From Microbacterium sp. No. 7 (GTDB lineage Bacteria; Actinomycetota; Actinomycetes; Actinomycetales; Microbacteriaceae): a stretch of 64,000 bases of DNA. The position numbers and the translations under genes are program-made. Position 1 is the first letter of the stretch. Every line of letters begins with the position of its first letter. Of this stretch, positions 1-9,000 are shown piece after piece. The notes under the pieces are model-generated. The model saw only the letters and a list, made by a program, of their open reading frames with translations. It was not told the DNA's origin and ran no database searches. The stretch is taken from contig NZ_CP012697.1 in NCBI RefSeq assembly GCF_001314225.1, forward strand, positions 3,782,001-3,846,000, given 5' to 3'.

Positions 1-1524
1 GCGGACGGTCGCGGGCGGTCTGTCGCGGTGCGTGCGTCCGGTCGGGCCGGTCCATTCGAGCACGCCGCCGGGACGCTGCCGCACCCGCCAGGCCGTTCTG
101 TGCTTCGCGACGTGGTGACGCCGGCAGAGGTGGGCGAGATTGTCGGCCGTGGTCTCTCCGCCGTGAGCGGCGTCGCGGGTGTGGTCGATGTCGCTGCGGA
201 CCGCGGAGCGCGTGCATCCAGGTGTCCGGCAGCGTTCGTCCCGGGCGCGGAGGAACCGCCTCAACTCCGCAGAGGGGCGGTACCTGTCGACGGCGAGCGG
301 GAGGCCCGTAGCGGGATCCGTGAACACGCGCGTCCATGCCGGAGCGAGATCGGCGAGATGCCGGGCAGTGTCGGTGTCGATGGGCCCGTGCCCCGCCAGC
401 AGGGCGGGCCCGGTCGCCACGTCCCCCGTCGCGAGGGTACGGGCGGGAACCGTGATGTGCACGTGGCCGGTGATCGCCGCCGCAGCGTCGCCGAGCACGG
501 CGGGCGTGCCGGCCAGGAGCAGGTCGGCCAGCACGTCGGCGCGCGCCTGGTCAAGGGTGCGGGTGTCGACGGACGGATCCCCGGTCGCGCGATGCGGACT
601 CGGCCCGGTGGTCACGGTGGTGACGGTGCCGGACAGCCTGTTCGCACCGGGAGCACCGGGAGCACCAGCGCCATCAGCACCACCCGCCCCACCGAGTGGA
701 CCTGCCTCAGCGGGCGTACCGGCCTCATCAAGCGCATGGGGTTCGCCGGGAGCATCGAGCCCGCCGGTGGCGTCGAACTCACCGGTGGCGCCGAGGCCGC
801 CGAGCCCGCCGGGTTCAGCGGACACGTCGGGCTCGTCGGGCTCGTCGTCTTCAGAGGTCGCCGCCAGCGCGACCGTGGCGAGCTGGGTGAGGCGATCGCG
901 GATGCCGTAGGCGAGCGCAGCGGGAAGGTCGGCGATCAGACGCGCCAGGCCGTCGTCGAGGTCGTAGACGCGCACCTGCCGGTCCTCGACCGCGGAACGG
1001 GTGCGATCAGCGAAGTCATCCGGCGCGACGGTCGCCGCGATCGCCCGCGCCGCCGTGGTCATCCGGGACGGGGACTCCGTGAGCGCGACCTCCAGGGCGC
1101 GCGCCTCGTACGTGGCGCGCAGGGTGTCGTCGCCGATCGAGACGCCCACGCGCGCGATCGACCAGGCGTGGCCGGCGTCGATCCTCCCCTCGGCCCACGC
1201 CGTGTGGGTCGCGGAGAAACGGGTCACCAGGGAGTGCGCGTCGCCGAGACGCGCCTGCACCGTGCGATCGGAGACGCGCAGCGCCATCCCGAGCTCGAGG
1301 GACACCTCGCGCAGGGGAAGATCGGCGTCCGAGGCGCGCTCGCCCTGCAGACGTCGCTGCTCCATCCGGTCGAGGACGAGGTCGATCGCCTCGGCGAACA
1401 GGCCGGCCTCCGCCGCCTGCAGGGCCGCGATGTCGCGCCGCGTGCCCTGGAGGCGCGTGAGGAGGTCGTCGAGCGCCGACCAGCCGGTGTCGTGCCCGGC
1501 ATCCCGAGTTTCTTTGTTCCCCAT
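1..1524 (-). CDS. DUF222 / HNH endonuclease, 13E12-repeat family (C-terminus cut by window edge)
   Basis: The visible 508 codons run from ATG at 1524 to the left edge with no stop. The N-terminal half is the helical DUF222 region. A Gly/Ala/Pro-rich low-complexity linker follows at about residues 225-290. The C-terminal end carries an HNH nuclease site: a C-x4-C zinc-type pair (RCRTPGC), then DIDHTRD, GGxT, and LCRRHHxxKH with its own Cys and His residues. This is the standard layout of the actinobacterial 13E12 family, which is multicopy in many genomes. A G-rich Shine-Dalgarno (tctgggggga) precedes the start, and an SOS-like operator lies about 25 bp further upstream. The cellular role of the family is not well established; the nuclease call rests on the intact HNH motif. 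Confidence 0.93.
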   Translation of the reverse strand, partial: MGNKETRDAGHDTGWSALDDLLTRLQGTRRDIAALQAAEAGLFAEAIDLVLDRMEQRRLQGERASDADLPLREVSLELGMALRVSDRTVQARLGDAHSLVTRFSATHTAWAEGRIDAGHAWSIARVGVSIGDDTLRATYEARALEVALTESPSRMTTAARAIAATVAPDDFADRTRSAVEDRQVRVYDLDDGLARLIADLPAALAYGIRDRLTQLATVALAATSEDDEPDEPDVSAEPGGLGGLGATGEFDATGGLDAPGEPHALDEAGTPAEAGPLGGAGGADGAGAPGAPGANRLSGTVTTVTTGPSPHRATGDPSVDTRTLDQARADVLADLLLAGTPAVLGDAAAAITGHVHITVPARTLATGDVATGPALLAGHGPIDTDTARHLADLAPAWTRVFTDPATGLPLAVDRYRPSAELRRFLRARDERCRTPGCTRSAVRSDIDHTRDAAHGGETTADNLAHLCRRHHVAKHRTAWRVRQRPGGVLEWTGPTGRTHRDRPPATVR

Positions 1525-1540
1525 ACATCCCCCCAGATGC

Positions 1541-1565
1541 GTGCTAGTCTAGCACATATGTTCGA
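1541..1565 (-). promoter_or_regulatory. Promoter/operator region of the DUF222-HNH gene with an SOS-like box
   Basis: Positions 1550-1565 read TAGCAC ATAT GTTCGA. One half matches the actinobacterial LexA half-site GTTCGA exactly and the other matches 4 of 6 bases. It overlaps a perfect 7-bp palindrome (GTGCTAG T CTAGCAC, 1541-1555) that contains a TAGACT -10-like hexamer on the minus strand. Some 13E12 genes of mycobacteria are known LexA targets, so SOS control is plausible; the degenerate half-site keeps this tentative. Confidence 0.4.
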
Positions 1566-1707
1566 TGAAGTGGAACCGAAGGCGCCGTGGTGCGTCGAAC
1601 GTGAGGGCTCGAGGCGCCACGGGCGTCGCCACCGACGCTCGACCGGCGAGACGACGTCCCGGAGGCGCCGGCGAGCACTCGACGGGCGGAGAGGGCGCGG
1701 ACGTCCC

Positions 1708-4191
1708 CTACCCGGCCTGCTCGGCCGGCCAGGTCCAGGCCGCCCCGGGGTGGCGGGTCATGGTGCCCGGCGCGTAGCGGAAGACCTTCACGTCCCCCTC
1801 GGTGACGACGTGGTCCCAGCCCTCCCGGTCGGTGAGGGCCGCGGCGAGGTTGTCCATCGCCCCGGGCAGGTACAGGCCGCGCAGCTGCGCGTAGGGCTCC
1901 ATCGATCCCGTGATGATGACGTAGGCGGGCACCCACGTCACATCGTCCAGGCGCTGCTCGATCTGCGCGATCTGCTCCTCCTGCGACAGGTCGGTGCCCG
2001 CCAGCTCGTCCATGTACATCGAGCGGTCGAAGGCCCACCACCACTGCAGGCGGTCGATGTACGCCCCCGTCGAGCGCTCGGGCCAGTTGCCGATCGCCGG
2101 CATGAACATGACCTCTTCGGGCGCCTGGTCGAACAGCACCTCCGACACGTGCACCTGCGCCGCCGTCATCCGGTAGACGAACCAGCTCGCGAAGTAGCTG
2201 TGCGCCGCGAGCGCGACCGCGAGCGCGAGCGCCGCGGTCGCCGCCGTCGCGACGTACCAGCGGGCGCGCAGTGCACGGGTGAGCCACGGCGCGATGATCG
2301 CCGCGCAGCCCGCCATCGAGTACAGGTACACGCGGATGATCGCCTCGCCGCCGTAGTCCTGCATGCCGAGCAGGGCGACGGGCGAGAACGCGACGATCGA
2401 GACGGCGAGCCAGGGCCTGCGGCGCACCATCATGACGACGACCAGGATCGCGGCGGTCGCCCAGAGCACGACGGCCGAGCCGCGGCTCGCCGCCGACAGC
2501 AGCTCCTGCGCGGGCGACACCGTCGGCTCGATGTTCGTCGCCGCGTTCGCGAGCAGACCGCCGTCGGAGATGACGCCGTACCGCTCCACGACCTCGATGC
2601 GCAGGGCCAGGAACGCCCCGAACAGCACCGTGGCGAGCGGCGCGATCCAGAACGGCGCGCGGCGCACGACGACGAGGGCCCACAGCGCGATGAGCACCCA
2701 CACGGGCGTGAGCTGGTGCGCGCACACGAGGGCGGCGAACAGCGCGAGCGCCGCCGCCCCGGCCGACGGGCGACGACGCGCCACGAGCGCGAGGGCGAGC
2801 ACGGCGACGGCGAGCGGCGTCGCGATCGACTGCGGCGCGAAGTAGTCCTGCCCGACCCAGGTCAGCACCGTGGCGAGGAACGCCGCGACGACGCGCGCGA
2901 GCGGGCCGGCACCGACGACCGCCGCCAGATAGGCGACGACGAGCGCCATCACGACCGTGATGACGGGGGTGATCCACGTCGCGAGCGTGATCGGCGCGAC
3001 GCCCGTCGCCTCGCTGATCCACGCGGATGCCGAGAAGAACGCGGGCCACTGCTGATAGATGTCGAGGCCCGGGAACAGCGTGCCGGTGTCCATGATCGCG
3101 TCGGTCGCGCCGATGTGCTTGTAGGTCCACGCGTAGCGCGGCACCTCGTCGGTGAGCGCGCCCGTCGTGCGGAACGCGAGCACGGCGAGCGCCGTGGCGG
3201 CGACCGTCGTGCCGACCGATCCCGCGCGCACCCCCCAGACGAGCAGCACGACGGGCACGGCGAGCGCGAGCAGCAGCAGCGGCTGGCCCGCGGTGAGCAG
3301 ACCCCACGGCGAGGTCTCGGCGGAGCGCACGGCGGGCAGCGCGAGCAGCCACGCCAGCAGTCCCGCACCGCCCAGAAGGACGCGACCGACGACGGATGCC
3401 GAGGGCGTGCGCTGCGCTCCCCTCCGCGCCGTTCGTCGTCTGCGCGCGACGAGCAGCCGCCGATCGACGACGACGCGCACCGAGGCGAGCACGCCGGCAG
3501 CGGCGGCCAGCAGGATCGTGCCGACCGCCGGATTCCACACCCCCAGCCACAGGCTCACCGACGAGGCCACCATGAGCGCCGCCGCGCTCGCAGGCAGCAC
3601 GAGCGCGGCCGCGGCGATGCCCGAGGTGCGCACCCACGAGGCGACGACGAGTCCCGGAGCGATCAGCAGCAGCGGCAGCACGGCGGGGCCCGCCGTGCCG
3701 AGGAACGCCGCGGCGAGGGCGGCGAGCGCGCACGCGAGCGCCGCGACCGCGAGCCACGCACGCCACGCGCCGGGCTCCGCGGGTTCGTCGTGCTCGGTGT
3801 TCTCGGTGCGTTCATGAGGCTCGTCCCGTGCCTCGGAGCCGTCGCGCACGGCAGGGCCATCCGGCGCCCCCGGCTCGCCCGACGCCTTGGGCTCATCCGA
3901 CGTCCCAGGCTCCGCGGGCACCGCGGGCTCGTCCGGCGTTCCGGGCTCCGCGGGCACCGCGGGCTCGTCCGGCGTTCCGGGCTCGTCCGGGGCCGCAGAC
4001 GCGGCATCCGCGTCGGGCGCACCGGCATCCGGGAGCGGGCCGGTCCCGCCCCTCACCTCGGTCTCGCGGCGCGCATCGCGACGGGCACGGCGCGTCGGCG
4101 CCGGCTCGCCCGTCTGCGGCAGGGCGAGCGTGGGAGCGCTCCCGTCGGGGTCGGACACGGCGTCCGGCAGAACGTCCGGCATCATGCTCAT
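1708..4191 (-). CDS. Large polytopic membrane protein, glycosyltransferase-C-like, function unknown
   Basis: 827 aa from ATG 4191, which lies 11 bp after the stop of the upstream glycosyltransferase; ATG codons at 4185 and 4182 are alternative starts. Residues 1-120 are a charged Pro/Glu/Asp-rich cytoplasmic-type tail with tandem PAVPAEPGTPDE repeats. Roughly twelve hydrophobic segments follow up to about residue 650, and then a soluble C-terminal domain of about 150 residues rich in W and Y. This topology resembles GT-C or polysaccharide-handling membrane proteins, but no diagnostic motif was identified. It ends a glycosyltransferase gene run, so a role in exporting or finishing a cell-surface glycan is inferred from context. 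No terminator is evident in the 180 bp downstream. Confidence 0.7.
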   Translation of the reverse strand: MSMMPDVLPDAVSDPDGSAPTLALPQTGEPAPTRRARRDARRETEVRGGTGPLPDAGAPDADAASAAPDEPGTPDEPAVPAEPGTPDEPAVPAEPGTSDEPKASGEPGAPDGPAVRDGSEARDEPHERTENTEHDEPAEPGAWRAWLAVAALACALAALAAAFLGTAGPAVLPLLLIAPGLVVASWVRTSGIAAAALVLPASAAALMVASSVSLWLGVWNPAVGTILLAAAAGVLASVRVVVDRRLLVARRRRTARRGAQRTPSASVVGRVLLGGAGLLAWLLALPAVRSAETSPWGLLTAGQPLLLLALAVPVVLLVWGVRAGSVGTTVAATALAVLAFRTTGALTDEVPRYAWTYKHIGATDAIMDTGTLFPGLDIYQQWPAFFSASAWISEATGVAPITLATWITPVITVVMALVVAYLAAVVGAGPLARVVAAFLATVLTWVGQDYFAPQSIATPLAVAVLALALVARRRPSAGAAALALFAALVCAHQLTPVWVLIALWALVVVRRAPFWIAPLATVLFGAFLALRIEVVERYGVISDGGLLANAATNIEPTVSPAQELLSAASRGSAVVLWATAAILVVVMMVRRRPWLAVSIVAFSPVALLGMQDYGGEAIIRVYLYSMAGCAAIIAPWLTRALRARWYVATAATAALALAVALAAHSYFASWFVYRMTAAQVHVSEVLFDQAPEEVMFMPAIGNWPERSTGAYIDRLQWWWAFDRSMYMDELAGTDLSQEEQIAQIEQRLDDVTWVPAYVIITGSMEPYAQLRGLYLPGAMDNLAAALTDREGWDHVVTEGDVKVFRYAPGTMTRHPGAAWTWPAEQAG

Positions 4192-4201
4192 CGTGACGTG
4201 C

Positions 4202-5185
4202 TCATCGTGATCTGAGGATACGCGAGTAGAGGCGGGGCGACGCGGCGAGGACGGCGAGGGTCGCCGCCAGGCGCGCGTGGCCGCCGCCCGCCAGCCGGGC
4301 CAGATCGCCCGACCGCACGAGCGCGCGCGCGTCGTGCAGCATCCGCTCGGCGCGCACATCGGAGCCGTCGGCCACGTGCTGGGCACGCAACGACATGTTG
4401 GCGACGGGCTGCACGACGTTCGCGGCGCGATACACGCGCAGCGGATACCGCAGCGTGTCGAGGTCCGCGGCGTCGACGATCCGCTCCACCTCGGCCAGCT
4501 GGGTCAGCAGGTCGCCGAGGTGCGGGCCGAACCGGTTCGAGATCGATCCCTCCGTGTCGGTGTACAGATACAGCGGCCGGTCCACTGTCACGATGCGCCG
4601 CGAGCGCAGCACGGCGCGCAGGGTCGGCGCGAAATCCTCGTACACGCGGCCCTCGGGGTAGGGATCGGCGCCGAGCACGTCGCGGCGGTAGACCTTGTTC
4701 CAGGCGTACCCCTTCTCCTCGTCGCGCAGCAGGTTCTCGGCGAACTCGGCGCCCGTGCGCACGGGCACGGGCTCGCCGCTCTCGGTGAGCCCCAGCTCCT
4801 CGCCCGCGGGAGTCGTGCGCATCGTGCGCCCCACGGCGATGTCGGCGTCGGCGGCGCGCAGCGCGTCGACGAGCGCCCGGATGCCGTCGGGTGCGAGCGC
4901 GTCGTCACCGTCGACGAACGCGATGAGATCGCCGCGGGCGACGCGCAGTCCCGAGTTGCGGGCGGCCGAGAGGCCCCGGTTGCGCTCGTGCCGCACGACC
5001 GTCGTCGCGATCCCCGCGACGTGCGCCGTCTCGCACGCGACGTCGAACGCCCCGTCGCCACCGCGGTCGTCGACGAGCACGAGCTCGTCGGGCCGGCGGC
5101 TCTGCGCCGCGACGGATGCCACGCACCGCCCCACCGCCGCCGGATCCCGGTAGACGGGAAGCACGAGGCTCAGCGTCCCGGTCAT
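4202..5185 (-). CDS. Family 2 glycosyltransferase (GT-A fold)
   Basis: 327 aa from ATG 5185. The frame stays open further upstream only because it runs through the palindromic repeats, which are not believed to be coding. The N-terminus has the GT2 beginning (LSLVLPVYRDP), the nucleotide-binding acidic VDD at about residue 38, ERNRGLSAARNSGL, and the metal-binding DGDD at 92-95. A WNKVYRR segment and EDFAPT at about 185 are typical acceptor-side features of EpsJ/WcaA-like enzymes. It is predicted to add a sugar from an NDP donor to a surface glycan. It is followed after 10 bp by the polytopic membrane protein, and is separated from the triple-GT gene by 868 bp of repeats. Confidence 0.9.
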   Translation of the reverse strand: MTGTLSLVLPVYRDPAAVGRCVASVAAQSRRPDELVLVDDRGGDGAFDVACETAHVAGIATTVVRHERNRGLSAARNSGLRVARGDLIAFVDGDDALAPDGIRALVDALRAADADIAVGRTMRTTPAGEELGLTESGEPVPVRTGAEFAENLLRDEEKGYAWNKVYRRDVLGADPYPEGRVYEDFAPTLRAVLRSRRIVTVDRPLYLYTDTEGSISNRFGPHLGDLLTQLAEVERIVDAADLDTLRYPLRVYRAANVVQPVANMSLRAQHVADGSDVRAERMLHDARALVRSGDLARLAGGGHARLAATLAVLAASPRLYSRILRSR

Positions 5186-5277
5186 GACGCCGCACCGCCC
5201 AACGCCCCGCGGCCGGCCCCCTGCGCGACGCGCACGCCCCGCCCCCACACCGCCGACCGCACCCCCGCCGACCGCAT

Positions 5278-5387
5278 CCCCGCTGGTTGAGTAGCGCGCG
5301 CAGCGCGCGTATCGAAACCCGTGTAACGGACCGTGGCAAGGGTCTCGATACACCCGCGGCTCCGCCGCGGGCACTCGACCAGCGGGG
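5278..5387. repeat. Nested palindromic repeat, cluster 1 copy 1
   Basis: Outer arms CCCCGCTGGTTGAGT and ACTCGACCAGCGGGG pair with one mismatch. Inner arms GTATCGAAACCC and GGGTCTCGATAC also pair with one mismatch. Each side carries its own small GC hairpin (GCGCGC-a-GCGCGC; CCGCGGctCCGCGG-type). The central loop is GTGTAACGGACCGTGGCAA. Confidence 0.95.
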
Positions 5388-5468
5388 TCAGAACGGCAGA
5401 CGGGCGATAGGGCTGGACCAGTGGGGAGAGAGCATGACCCGAAGGCACACCCACGCCCCGCCCCCACA

Positions 5469-5576
5469 CCGCTGGTTGAGTAGCGCGCGCAGCGCGCGTA
5501 TCGAAACCCGTGTAACGGACCGTGGCAAGGGTCTCGATACACCCGCGGCTCCGCCGCGGGCACTCGACCAGCGGGG
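5469..5576. repeat. Nested palindromic repeat, cluster 1 copy 2
   Basis: Same outer and inner arms as copy 1 and the same central loop. The left outer arm is one to two bases shorter because it begins with cacCGCTGG rather than CCCCGCTGG. Confidence 0.95.
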
Positions 5577-5685
5577 TCAGAACGGCAAACGGGCGGCAGA
5601 GCTCGACCAGCGGGGTCAGAACACGACCCGAACGCACACCCCCGCGGCATCCCCACCCCGCCAGCCGTCTACCCGCTGGCCGCAC

Positions 5686-5795
5686 CCCCGCTGGTTGAGT
5701 AGCGCGCGCAGCGCGCGTATCGAAACCCATGTAACGCGCCGTGGCAAGGGTCTCGATACACCCGCGGCTCCGCCGCGGGCACTCGACCAGCGGGG
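5686..5795. repeat. Nested palindromic repeat, cluster 1 copy 3
   Basis: Conserved arms with the variant loop ATGTAACGCGCCGTGGCAA. It begins CCCCGCTGG and ends CCAGCGGGG. Confidence 0.95.
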
Positions 5796-5904
5796 TCAGA
5801 ACGGCAAACGGGCGGCAGAGCTCGACCAGCGGGGTCAGAACACGACCCGAACGCACACCCCCGCGGCATCCCCACCCCGCCAGCCGTCTACCCGCTGGCC
5901 GCAC

Positions 5905-6013
5905 CCCCGCTGGTTGAGTAGCGCGCGCAGCGCGCGTATCGAAACCCATGTAACGCGCCGTGGGAAGGGTCTCGATACACCCGCGGCTCCGCCGCGGGCA
6001 CTCGACCAGCGGG
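5905..6013. repeat. Nested palindromic repeat, cluster 1 copy 4
   Basis: Conserved arms with the loop ATGTAACGCGCCGTGGGAA. It ends 40 bp from the stop codon of the triple glycosyltransferase gene. Confidence 0.95.
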
Positions 6014-6053
6014 AGGAGAACGGCCAGCGGGGGGAGGACGGCGGGGCGGGGGC

Positions 6054-9000
6054 TCATGGGCGGGGGCTCCGGTGCGGACGGGTGCGCAGCGCCGGCCAGA
6101 CACGGGTGCGCAGTGCCGACCAGGCGTAGAGGAACGGGCCCGCGGCGTAGCCGCGCAGCTCGGCGCGCGCGAGGTCGCGCGGCAGCGGTCCCTGGCCCGA
6201 GCGGTCGCCGTGCGCGCGCTCGTGCGCGTGCTTCGCGGAGTCGGCGCGCAGCAGCAGGCGCAGCGCGGCGGGCACGCGGGCGAGCAGACCGCCGAGCAGC
6301 AGCGGGCGGGTGACCGCGAGCCGCGTGAGCGACGCGGTCATGCCCGCGCCGTAGCCGAACAGCTGATGCCGCAGCGCGTCGCGGTCGGGCCGGTGGTCGT
6401 GCCAGACGAGCGCGTCGGGCCGGTACGCGATCGCGCCGCCCGCGAGATACGCCGCCCGCACGAGATCGAGGTCCTCGCCGCCGCGCGCGGGCATGCCGGC
6501 GCCGAGCTCGGGAGCGAACCCGCCGAGCCGTCGCAGCGCGTCGGCGCGCACCGCCAGGTTGTTGCTCGCGCCGAACTCGGCGCCCGTGAACGGAAAGGCG
6601 AGGCCGCGCGCGCCCGGCTCGCCGAGCGCGGCCCGCGGCGGCCCGCCCGCACGCCACCACTGCGGGCGGAACCCGCGCGCGAAGCCGCCGTAGGTCTCGA
6701 ACAGCACCTGCTCGGGGGTGTCCAGCCGCGCGGGCAGCACGAGCCCCGTGACGCACGACACCTCGCGCGCGGCGTCGGCGGCGAACGCGCGCAGCAGCGC
6801 GGCGATCCAGGCCGGATCGGCGAGCGTGTCGTCGTCGGTGAACGCGACGACCTCGCCGCGAGCGACGCGCGCGCCGGCGTTGCGCGCCGACGACGCGCCG
6901 CGACGGGGCTCGCCGACGAGGCGCAGCCGCTCGTCGTCGATCGTCCGCAGCACGTGCGCCGCACGCCCGCGCTGGGCGGGATCGTTGTCGACGACGATGA
7001 CGTCGAGGCTCTCGTGCGTCTGCGCGAGCACGGCGCGCACGGCATCGGGAAGACCCGGGTGCCGGCCGAGCGTCGGGATCACCACCGACACCAGCGTCGG
7101 CGGGCCGGACGCGACGCCGGGCTCCCCGTCGTGGACCGCATCGGATGCCGAGACCGCATCGAACGCCGAGACCGCCTCGACTGCCGAGACCGCATCGGAT
7201 GCCGCGGCCGCCTCGTGCGACGCACCGTCACCGGCATCCCCCGCGTCCCGCGGCGTGCGCGGATACCGCTCGCGCAGGCGCGGCAGCACGCCGCCGTCGG
7301 CCGGCTCGAGGTCGAAGCCCACGGGCGCGCCCGCGCGGCGCGAGAGCACCGCGACACGACCCTGCGACGGCATCCGCGCGACGCCGCCGTCGTCCAGATC
7401 TCCGTCGAGGTCGACGTCGAGCACGGGGATCGGCGTGAAGCCCTGTCCCGCCGAGACGACCGTCGATGCCGGAGCGGCGCCCGCACGCCGCCGCACGCGG
7501 GCACGACGCCGGGAGCGCAGGTAGAGCACGGGACCGGCGAGGCATCCGCGCAGCTCCGCCCGGTCGAGCGCGCGGGGGTAGCCGGGCCCCTTGCCCCCGT
7601 TCTTCTCGGAGCCCGGGGCGAGCAGGCCGCGCGCCGAGCCCGGCAGCCGCCGCACCATGCCGGCCAGCGCCGTCGGCCGCGTGAGCACGAGCTTCGTGAG
7701 CACCGCCGTCATGCCGACGCCGTAGCCGTACAGCTGCTCGCGCAGGCCCGCGAGGTCCTCGCGATGGTCGTGCCGCACGATCGCGCGGGGCTGGTACAGG
7801 ATGCCGCCGCCGGCGAGGTAGACGGCGCGGAAGGCATCGAGGTCCTCGCCGCCGCGCGCGAGCGTGCCCGCGCCCAGCGCCTCGTCGAAGCCGCCGATGC
7901 GATGCAGCGCCTGGCGGCGGAACGCCATGTTGTTGCCCGAGCCGAAGTCGGAGCCGAGGTACGGGAAGGTCGGGCCCTGCGCGCCCTCGGGGCCGAGCGC
8001 GACGAGGCGCGGCGTCGGCGTGCGCCGCCACCACGCGAGCGCGAAGCCCTTGCCGAAGCCGCCCGCCCGCTCGAACAGCAGCTGCGCAGACGTGCGGTAG
8101 CCGGCCGGCAGCACCAGGCCCGTGACGCACCAGACGTCGTCGTCGGGGTCGGCGGCGAACGCCCCCGCGATCGTCTCGACCCAGTCGGCGTCGGGGAGGG
8201 CGTCGTCGTCGGTGAACGCGACGATCCCGCCGCGCGCCGCGGCGACGCCGGCGTTGCGCGCGGACGACAGCCCGCGGCACGGCTCGTCGACGACGCGCAG
8301 CCGCGCATCGCGGATGCCGTCGACGAGGGCGCGCGCGGCACCCGTGGCCGGGTCGTTGTCGACGACGACGACCTCGAGGTCGCGGTGGGTCTGGGCGAGC
8401 AGGCGATCGACCGTCTCGCGCAGCCGCGGGTCGCGCCCGAGCGTGCACAGCACGACCGACACGAGACCGTCGCCCGCCGACGACGGGGAAGACGCCGACG
8501 AGGAGGACGAGGAGGCGGCCGCCTCCGGCACGAATGCCGACGATGCGGATGCCGACGATGCAGACGGCGAAGACACGAATGCCGAAGACACGGACGCCTC
8601 CGACAAGGGCGCCGAAGTCGCGGATCCCGCCGACGGGGATGCCGTCATCAAGGGCGCCCGCAGCACCGGCGCCGGCCCGGGCAGTCCCGCGGCCCAGCGC
8701 TCCACCGCCGCAACGACACCGGCGTCCGCACCCCCCGCACCCGCAACGACACCCGCATCCGCAACACCAACACCCGCGACACCCGTATCCGCAACGCCCG
8801 CGCCCGCGCCCGCGAACACCGCGTGTCCCACGGGCGCGCCCGCGCGCCGCGCCACGACGCCCACCGGGCCGGCGGGCAGCTGCGGGGCGATCGGGGCGTC
8901 GAGGTCGACGTCGACGACCGGAACGGGCCGGAACGGCCGCTCCCCCGCCGGCTCCCCGGCGCGATCGGCCGAACGCGCGGCACGGCGCTGCGCGACGCGG

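Larger units (their letters stand above)
5577..6013. repeat. ~219-bp tandem direct repeat (two units)
   Basis: The units 5577-5795 and 5796-6013 each comprise an identical spacer of about 109 bp (containing an extra partial arm, gctcgaccagcgggg) plus one palindromic element. They differ by only a few bases, for example in the loop (gtggcaa against gtgggaa) and at the last arm. This indicates recent tandem duplication of spacer plus element. Confidence 0.9.
5186..6053. other. Non-coding stretch occupied by a palindromic repeat cluster
   Basis: 868 bp between two same-direction glycosyltransferase genes. It holds four full copies of a ~110-bp nested palindrome, and the last two copies plus their spacers form a ~219-bp tandem duplication. 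Frames through it are open on both strands (on the minus strand it reads as a peptide rich in Gly-Arg-Val and Ala-Arg-Tyr-Ser-Thr), but these follow the repeat sequence exactly and no ribosome-binding site supports them. Confidence 0.85.

Noticed and set aside
28..4215. Very long open frame on the plus strand opposite the HNH and membrane-protein genes
   Set aside because: Its translation is Arg/Gly/Asp/His-rich low complexity, as expected for the antisense of GC3-biased genes; the minus-strand genes have clear domains.
5287..6129. Open frames running through the palindromic repeats, including apparent N-terminal extensions of the 5185 glycosyltransferase
   Set aside because: The peptide repeats exactly with the DNA element on either strand and lacks ribosome-binding sites; coding is a by-product of the repeat.
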